Under the pieces are notes generated by a model, which saw nothing but the letters and a program-made list of their open reading frames with translations, was not told the origin of the DNA and did no database searches. Below, in pieces: positions 57,457 through 64,000 of a DNA stretch of 64,000 bases; the first letter of the stretch is position 1, and each line of letters begins with the position of its first letter. The stretch is from NCBI GenBank assembly GCA_947652605.1, contig OX393582.1, positions 13,912,544 through 13,976,543 of the forward strand, read 5' to 3'. The DNA comes from Elmis aenea. Its lineage: Eukaryota > Arthropoda > Insecta > Coleoptera > Elmidae. The translations under genes and the position numbers were made by a program.

Positions 57457-58335
57457 CAGGGTGGTGCTTTTTTCGATGCTCATTGCCATTGATATCTTGG
57501 AAACCGTAAGAGATGCAAGGTCGGTTAATTAGAGAAAAGTTGCACATTTATATGGCGATTAAGAATCTAAAAAAAAATCCTGGACATTTTGATTCGTTTT
57601 TGATTTATTACAAAAAAACTGAAAAATGTGATTTTAGAAAAATATTATTATCCTCCCTACCATTGACGCTATTTCATTTAAACTTGGTAACTTTATGTTT
57701 TTGACCGTCCTGGGTTTGATGACATCAACAGAAATTTTCTAAGCCTTCTAGATTTCAAGTTGCGATAGTCAACTTTTTTATTTCTTATGGCCGCCATATT
57801 GGATTTTTACACCATCAGACAGGAAAAAAAATTAGCTTTTCAGATTGGTAACCAACATACCTTTTTTCTTTCAAAAAAATTGTTGAAATTTGAAAATTTG
57901 TATAAATAATCTATAAAATCGCGAATGTTCTGAAAAACAACAAAAAGGTGAACATTAAAAATTTTTTCTCGAAGATGAAATGGTTAAAATTGATGGAAGT
58001 ACTTCATTAAAATTTGCTTGAATTATTAATCGTCGACACATGTGTTTTCTCTTGAATAAAAATAAATTGAAATTTGAAAAATTGAAAATTGAAGCTATAA
58101 AGAGATAATCAACATGTGGATTCGTTGAAAATTTGTCACTTTAATCACTAGGATAGATCAACATTCAATAAATAAAAGGTACAAAGGATGATGTTAAACA
58201 TAATAAAAGTTTACGACGGCACGATCAAAACAGTTAACACATATTTAATTTCTGCACATCAAGAAGCGATGGTTGCCACGCTATATTGAATCTGTTTTAA
58301 TTTAAATTAATTAATAATATAATTGGGACACCCTG
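57457..58335. mobile_element. CAGGG-type element (879 bp)
   Basis: Left TA-CAGGGTGGTGCTTTTTTCGA with AAACCGTAAGAGATGCAAGG and TCGGTTAATTAGAGAAAAGTT. Right AATTGGGACACCCTG-TA. The two ends match each other only over about 10 bases, so they may come from two related elements. Confidence 0.55.
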
Positions 58336-59512
58336 TATATTTATTTACAAATTACTTAACATAACATAAAATATTTGCTAGCTAATTTAGCAGATTGGTG
58401 TCGTAGATCATAAAAATGAATAAAATATGCTTAATTTATTAAATAAAATACCCATTTTGAAAATTTAATTATTTTCATAAATAAAATTGAAAGTTGCTTA
58501 TCATACACATGCACACAAAATTTTTAAAAACTAGTCCTTTAGGACATAACATATAAAGTTATACATCTTGATCAATTGTTTGTTCAAAATTGCTAAACAA
58601 AAAAGAAACCTATAAGCAGTTTCGATCAAACACATTTTAAAAGCATTCGTTTACTTGTATTACAGAAAAAATGAGTTAAAGAATAACTAGATATTATTTT
58701 ATATTATTTATTTTACAAACCAAGAGAGGGTTACATTTCTAAAGGCGGATGGCTGAGGTTAAAATATATGTGACCCGGACCGCAGCCAACCTGACGAAAT
58801 ACCAACCATAAAACCCACATCTAACAAAAATTTTTATCATCGCATAACGTTTGATGTAAAAGTTTTCATTTTAAAAATCGTGCCTCGACTCTTAAAAGAT
58901 TTTTACGATCGCACACACCACATTTTCCAACTATATTACCTTAGTTATTTTTCGCGTGCCGTATATCTTCCTTATTTTCCATACAAATATTTTTTTGTGG
59001 AAGTGATTTTACCAATAACACAAGCGCCGTGTGAAGCACACGTGTTTACATATTTCGGTCGGCATTTGCTTCCGCCCACAAGGGCAGCAAATTGGATTTT
59101 CGTATTTGCATTCAATTTCAATCGTCGATAAACAAAATAAAATAAAAAAATACCCGATGCTGCAAACGAATTTAATTTGCTTCATTGATGTGAAAACCGT
59201 GTAACACACCGCTTATTATCAACCGTCCAAAGCACTTGAATCGGGTTTTTATTTTACTCCAGCGAAGCGGACGGAACATGAAAGCCAAATCTGAACAACA
59301 GACGAAAATCAAACAAATTACGCTTCACGTTCAGCAGGCATTCGTATGTAAATGCTTTAATAGGATGTTCACTTTGTACCTCTACTTTGTTTTCCGTTAC
59401 TCGTAGTTGCGATTTATAAATAATACGCGGTTGAGCTTTGTATCATCCATTACGAAGCTCCAACACTTTGTTAATATTATAAAGGCATCAGTCTTTCTAT
59501 GTAAACCTTATA
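58336..59512. other. No feature supported
   Basis: An 83-codon plus-strand frame (58880-59131) and its minus-strand partner have no recognisable domain. Around 58880-59350 the AT bias is milder, which could reflect host sequence. Confidence 0.35.
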
Positions 59513-59914
59513 CAGGGTGATTGATTGAGACCGGAACTTAAAAATATATGAAGAATGAAAGCTATGACCATAATGGCATCTGATCTGTTCATTGAAAATA
59601 TTTTCAATGCGGCGACACTTCCGCATATACCGGAAGTTGACGTCTACTTTCTTATTTCAAATACAATGGTCTAATTTTTATTGCATTTTTGGATTCAAAA
59701 CGTGATTTTAGAAGGACTTTTATTAGCTTTCCCTATATCAAAGTGCTGTCATTTTTTAGAATTTTGGACTTTTTTGAAAATTTTTTGATTTTCCTCGTGA
59801 TGCTTAATATTGTCTACCGCCGCCATTTTTGAAGAAACAACGCTTACATTTAGACCATGCCTAGAAGAAACCTTGGAGTACATTCTGGAATTTTTGCAAT
59901 CGATGCATTACTTA

Positions 59915-60912
59915 CAGGGTGTCCAAATTTTTTTTTTTAATACAACTTCAGATCACCAAAACTCATTGCCCAAACTTTTTTTTCGTTTTCTAATGCAAAA
60001 TTACATTCTGCATCATTCTGTATTAGCGTTTCCTATACCTATCTGCAACAATTTTCGAGTTATTAAGAATTTTTGATAAAGTTAAGAGAAATTGCAACAT
60101 TTTTAAATAGTAAGCCTTGGAAATGACAACAAATGCCAATATTAATAACTGTAAACGACTTTTATTGCGTTAGTCTGAAGTATCCATGAGATTGGAAAAC
60201 CAAGAGTATTCAAACACGAATATTTTGAACTTATTTTATGTTCATGAAGAATGTCACAAAATTATTGAAAGAACTTGCCGTGTGTTTAGTGAGAGGTATC
60301 CTCATTTGACTATAATGACCAGACAGAAATTTCAAGGAATAGAATCAATTTTTTTGCAATTTACAAGAGTGAAATCTGCTAGTATTGGACCTAAGTGTGA
60401 CAAATAATGAAACTAACGAGGATAACATCCTGGTATATTTTAATGACCATTCTCAGCGGTCAATTCGATTGGCAGCGCAACACTCGGGTTTAACATACTA
60501 TGCTGTACAAGCTACATTAAAAATGCACAACTATTCGTTCGCACTTTCAATAATCTTGTGATATTGTTTATTGATGTACAATAAATTCAAACTATCCGTG
60601 TTTGAATACTCTTGATATTCCATTTTTATGGATACTTCAGACAAACGCAATAAAAGTGATTTACAGTTATTAATATTGGCATTTGTTGTCATTTCCAAGG
60701 CCTAAAAATGTTGCAATTTCTCATAACTTTATCAAAAATTCTTAATAACTCTAAAATTGTTGCAGATAGGTATAGGAAACTCTAATACAGATTGATGAAG
60801 AATGTAATTTTGCATTTGAAAATGAAAAAAAAGTTTGGGCATTGTATTTGAAACAAACGAGGTTTAGTGGTCTGAAGTTGTATTAAAAGAAAATTTAATT
60901 TTGGACACCCTG
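59915..60912 (+). mobile_element. Inner CAGGGTGTCC foldback with transposase start (998 bp)
   Basis: Ends CAGGGTGTCCAAATTTTT and AAATTTTGGACACCCTG, TA on both sides (59913-59914, 60913-60914). Arms of about 310 bp share GCCCAAACTTTTTTT, TTCCTATACCTATCTGCAAC, CCTTGGAAATGACAACAAAT and TATTGCGT. The right arm even contains an inverted copy of the first codons of the transposase (ATGGAATATCAAGAGTATTC on the minus strand). Both arms are therefore copies of the same 5' end. Confidence 0.85.
60186..60545 (+). pseudogene. Transposase N-terminus (DUF4817-like plus HTH)
   Basis: The first frame (60186-60407) reads MRLENQEYSNTNILNLFYVH, EECHKIIERTCRVFSERYP and TRQKFQGIE, with the aromatic-Tyr-Pro spacing of the DUF4817-type helical domain at the front of many insect transposases. 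In a shifted frame (60397-60545) NETNEDNILVYFNDHSQRS and IRLAAQHSGLTYYAVQATLK form a helix-turn-helix. Both would bind the transposon ends. The catalytic DDE part is missing. Domain naming is from memory of the motif pattern and needs a profile search. It is the only transposase of the CAGGG group seen here. Confidence 0.6.
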
Positions 60913-60949
60913 TAGGGGAGACTGTTGTACCTTGAGCATAGTGTACCTT

Positions 60950-61790
60950 GGAACATTTGCGGATTCTAAATAGTGCTGGCACTTGGCGGGCTAAATCCAT
61001 CACCATGATGTGAAGAATGTCGCTAAGTGTCTCTAACAACAGATCTGTCTTGTTTGACTCGAAAACGCACGTTGAGTTGATGAATCCGTTTTTGAAGTAT
61101 CAAAAGTAAATATTTCAAGTGTTGTTAATCAATTTTTTAAGCGAAAACAAAGTTGTGTTTGACGATATCATCATATACAGTGTGTTGTTGATCTTGTGTT
61201 GAGTAGATTCATGTACTGTAGTTTTATTCTAACCACTAGCTTAGGCCGACATGTTTATTTATTTTCGCTCCCTCTTGTACCTTGGAACACACAACATCAT
61301 GTACCATAGAACATGTTCCAAGATATACAATCCCATCCCTTTTTTGTTTTTTTTTTTTTGTAACAGATCGCTACGCCAAGAAGTAAGAGTGGCGTTAAGA
61401 GGGCACCAATTGATACAGATGCTATAAGAAAAGCTGTAGAAGCAGTTTTGACTGCTCCCGGAACAAAAACATCAGTTACAGAAGCCTGCAAAGTGTACAA
61501 TGTTAAATTGGCTATTTCGTCAAGACACATTTCGCAATTCCGGAATATTATGCTTTGTAGAACTAAAAACTGTATTTTAAATTATTTTTTACAGCCATTT
61601 ACCCGTTTTCCAATGTACAAGAGGGCGTGTTCCATGGTGCATAACATCATATTTTATTTTTTTGTTTGTTAATAGAGCAGTAAAACATAGAAATACATGC
61701 AGCAAGTTGTAAAAGGATCTTCATTTAGTTAATACCATATTTTTTTCATTTCAAAAAAATTATTATTAAAAATTTAAAAAAATAAAATCT
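60950..61790 (+). mobile_element. Interior of the outer element, TGTTGTACCTTG type
   Basis: Bounded by GGGGAGACTGTTGTACCTTG (60915) and, inverted near 61800-61824, AGGCTGTTGTACCATGAAAC. GTACCTTGGAACA-like words recur inside (60945, 61275, 61310). These may be the termini of a separate pogo-like element lying at the centre of the outer foldback, or simply the inner part of its arms. Confidence 0.5.
61367..61555 (+). pseudogene. Pogo-like transposase N-terminal exon (HTH-psq type)
   Basis: After a T-rich tract and AACAG, a plausible splice acceptor at 61366, the plus strand reads ATPRSKSGVKRAPIDTDAIR, KAVEAVLTAPGTKTSVTEAC and KVYNVKLAISSRHISQFR. The AVEAVL...SVTEACKVYNVK..SRHI pattern is that of the psq-type helix-turn-helix at the start of pogo/jerky-like transposases, which bind DNA ends. 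It stops soon after. No DDE domain follows. It may be one exon of a gene otherwise deleted. Confidence 0.6.
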
Positions 61791-62201
61791 CAAAAGTGTT
61801 TCATGGTACAACAGCCTCCCTTAAGTAATGTATCGATTGCAAAAATTCCAGTTTGAACTCCAAGGTTTCTTCTATGCATAGTCAAAATTTAAGCGTTTTC
61901 TCTTCAAAAATGGCGGCGGAAGATAATATTAAGCATCACGATAAAAATAAAAAAATTCCAAAAATCTAAAAAACGACCGCACTTAGGTATAAGGAATGCT
62001 AATAAAAATCCCTCTAAAACAACGTTTTAAAACCAAATACGCAATAAAAAATAGACCATTGTATTTGAAATAAGAAAGGAGACGTCAACTTCCGGTAATT
62101 CCGGAAGTGTCGGCATGATGGTCATAACCAAGATTTCAGATCAATACCCTTTTTCATTCTTCATATATTTTTAACTCCCGGTCTCAATCAATCACCCTGT
62201 A

Positions 62202-63225
62202 GGTATATAAATTAGATAATTCTTATTAGAACACAAAATAGTCAATAAGCTCTTTCCAATTAAAAAAATAATTGTAATCAGACCTGATATTTTTTTACAA
62301 TCTCCGTTTCGCGTTTTAATAATCTGAAGCCTACATCGCGATACTTGCACAATTTACGATGGGTTCTGTTAAGCGAGTCGACTATTTTAAACAAATTTAG
62401 ATCAAAGAATGCACAAGCTGCAACTGTTTTCATTTTCATCTTGACCCCAGTTACTAAAATTTATATCAAACGCTGCATCTTCATTCTTGGCATCTTCAAC
62501 GCATCAAACCGCCAGCCAGATTTCGTACCGCATTTTACGTTCGTTACAAAATTCGCACATTAAAATTTATTGCAACTTTACAAAACGGACGATTTAACCT
62601 GTTTTTTTTTTCAAACATGCACTCACGGCCAACTGCCAACAACGCTGACGATCGCTAAACAACGATCATTGTGAACAATTCGTGTAGCGTATTATCAAGC
62701 CGAAAATAATGCACTTAACACCAGATTAAAATAAAATTGAATTAATGAGTGTGACACACAATTCGTTGCGGTCAAAATCAAAACTATCTAGAGCGTAACA
62801 AAATAAATAATAATAGCAGTGTTCATAAAGCAATTGCTTTTTATAATTCAATTTAAAAATCGAAATAAAAACTACTTCATTTAACGAAGCGGAGTTCGGA
62901 TATTGTGGAACTCCTAAAAGACCATCATTATCAATTTAATCACAAACCCATTAAGTAACGAATTATTTATTCTGATATTTTAATAATTTAATTATTGGTT
63001 TAAAACTGTCTTTAGAAAAGGAATTTTTGTTTTTAAATTTTTGGCATTCAAAGTTATGAGATAGATGTGTCCTATAAATAGGACGCTGGCATAGAAAGGT
63101 GTCAAATTGTACATACAATACTAAACGAAGGTTGTTACAATCCAGAAGGTTTTAAAAGACAATGGTAAAATACCTACTGTATGTTTTTATTAAAAGTGCA
63201 TTATAAATGAACAGAAACTGGATAT
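62202..63225. other. No feature seen
   Basis: AT-rich with some single-copy-looking sequence. A 72-codon frame (62345-62563) is not recognisable. Confidence 0.4.
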
Positions 63226-63227
63226 AC

Positions 63228-63660
63228 CGTATTTTTCGGACGATAAGACGCACCAGACTATAAGACGCACCTTAAATTTATGAGGCAATATACAGGGTGT
63301 CCCAAATTCGAGTAAATGCATGGGGATCTCGCTTATCTTAAGAGCTACGAGGTCGGTTAAATTAGGGCAAAGTTGCGAAATTAGATGCTCAACAAATATC
63401 TGCAAAGAAAATTTTCATAGCTGTCTTAGTTCAAAAGTTATTCAAGAAAAACTGGAAAAATTGATTTTCGTTTTTTTGTCCTATTTCCTGCATTTTTTAA
63501 GATATCGACAATCTGGAAGCCTTCTCCATTGCAACTTCATACGCTTTATATTTTGAGATAATATAGAATTTCCAACAACGTTTCGTCTCTTCAAAACCAT
63601 CATCAACTTCATTTTTTTTAAATACGGCGAAAGATTTTTAATCTTATAGTCGGATAGCAT
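63228..63660. mobile_element. Element with ATAAGACGCACC terminus, interrupted
   Basis: CCGTATTTTTCGGACGATAAG and ACTATAAGACGCACC at 63228-63270 are of a terminus type I have seen in DNA transposons of many animals. A decayed inverse, AATCTTATAGTCGGATAGCA, follows at 63637-63656. A CAGGGTGTCCC element sits between them. Confidence 0.45.
63293..63626 (+). mobile_element. CAGGGTGTCCC element, copy 2
   Basis: Nearly identical to 41473-41803, including AAATGCATGGGGATCTCGC, GAGGTCGGTTAAATTAGG and CAACAACGTTTCGTC-like ends. The similarity of two copies 22 kb apart suggests recent spread. Confidence 0.8.
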
Positions 63661-64000
63661 TTTGTCTTCTGATTACAATGATATATGACACTTAATATCT
63701 AAAATCATATAGAAATTTTCGAAGGACGCTGGTACTTAACGGGTAACAATAAATAAAACACGGAAGTTACCGAAATTCGGGATTAAATTGCAAACGACCA
63801 AATAGCGCTGCAGACGAACACTATATTTAACAAACGGAACAATACCAAAACGGTAATTTATCTAACTATGGCTCATTAACTGAACACGGCATAAATTACA
63901 ACTTACAAATTTGAATCAATTATTATTGCCTTACTGTTACAACTTTAATGTATACTGAGCGATTCAATTCCGGTGTAGTAATTGAAGGTATCGCTTTGTC
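63661..64000. other. No feature seen
   Basis: AT-rich sequence up to the window end. Confidence 0.35.

Larger units (their letters stand above)
59513..62199. mobile_element. Outer foldback of the nested block (2687 bp)
   Basis: Ends TA-CAGGGTGATTGATTGAGAC and GTCTCAATCAATCACCCTG-TA. Arms of about 410 bp share ATATATGAAGAATGAAA, ACTTCCG...CGGAAGT, GTCTACTTTCTTATTTCAAA, GATGCTTAATATT and TTTTTGCAATCGATGCATTAC, each mirrored at 61825-62190. Inside lie the inner foldback 59915-60912 and a pogo-like transposase fragment. The right arm (near 61825) shows the empty site for the inner element. Confidence 0.85.

Noticed and set aside
58880..59209. Overlapping small frames on both strands as a host gene
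   Set aside because: No recognisable domain, splice pattern or codon evidence.

Overview
The window is AT-rich animal DNA with the texture of a large, transposon-loaded insect genome. The retrotransposon lineages (Jockey-like, CR1-like and RTE-like reverse transcriptases, an I/R1-type RNase H), hAT, Harbinger, pogo/mariner-type and Penelope-like remnants, and the huge number of TA-flanked foldback elements starting CAGGGTG fit an insect (a beetle or a true bug are my best guesses). Species cannot be read from the sequence. No intact host protein-coding gene, rRNA or tRNA was recognised; the window is probably intergenic or lies inside a long intron.

Layout. 1-10 kb: a GC-rich hairpin, a Jockey RT fragment (minus), an RTE-like relic flanked by ~270-bp direct repeats, an unclassified mobile gene split by a CR1-like insertion, then a hAT remnant. 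10-20 kb: a broken second copy of a hAT-type element carrying an RTE insertion, a Jockey scrap, a four-block 15-bp minisatellite, a long TTTA microsatellite and an 827-bp foldback. 20-30 kb: a Jockey fragment (minus), an 841-bp foldback, two hAT-type elements with perfect 8-bp target duplications only 77 bp apart, a second RTE family, and a Harbinger-like element with a broken Myb/SANT gene inserted in an older repeat. 30-40 kb: a tandem repeat block (a related single copy lies at 56 kb), hairpin MITEs, partial CAGGG elements, and an RNase H fragment nested in an RTE 3' end. 40-50 kb: the longest Jockey copy with a (TAA)n tail, a foldback, an unclassified mobile gene with a 545-nt open stretch cut by a hAT-like element, a second RTE relic between direct repeats, and a GC-rich island of unknown nature. 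50-64 kb: a young 625-bp CAGGG MITE nested in an older relative, a Penelope-like 217-bp palindromic insertion with a 12-bp target duplication, a second copy of the repeat hit by Harbinger (this time hit by another foldback), and a 2.7-kb nest of two long-arm foldbacks that hold pieces of two transposases.

The most informative part is the nesting. In several places a second copy of the host repeat in this same window shows the empty site, so target-site duplications can be read directly: TA for the CAGGG elements, AAT for the Harbinger element, and 12 bp for the Penelope-like insertion. One CAGGG foldback carries the start of a transposase (apparently a DUF4817-type domain followed by a helix-turn-helix), and both of its arms are copies of the same transposon end. 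This offers a coherent explanation for the abundant ACAGGGTGTCC repeats throughout the window.
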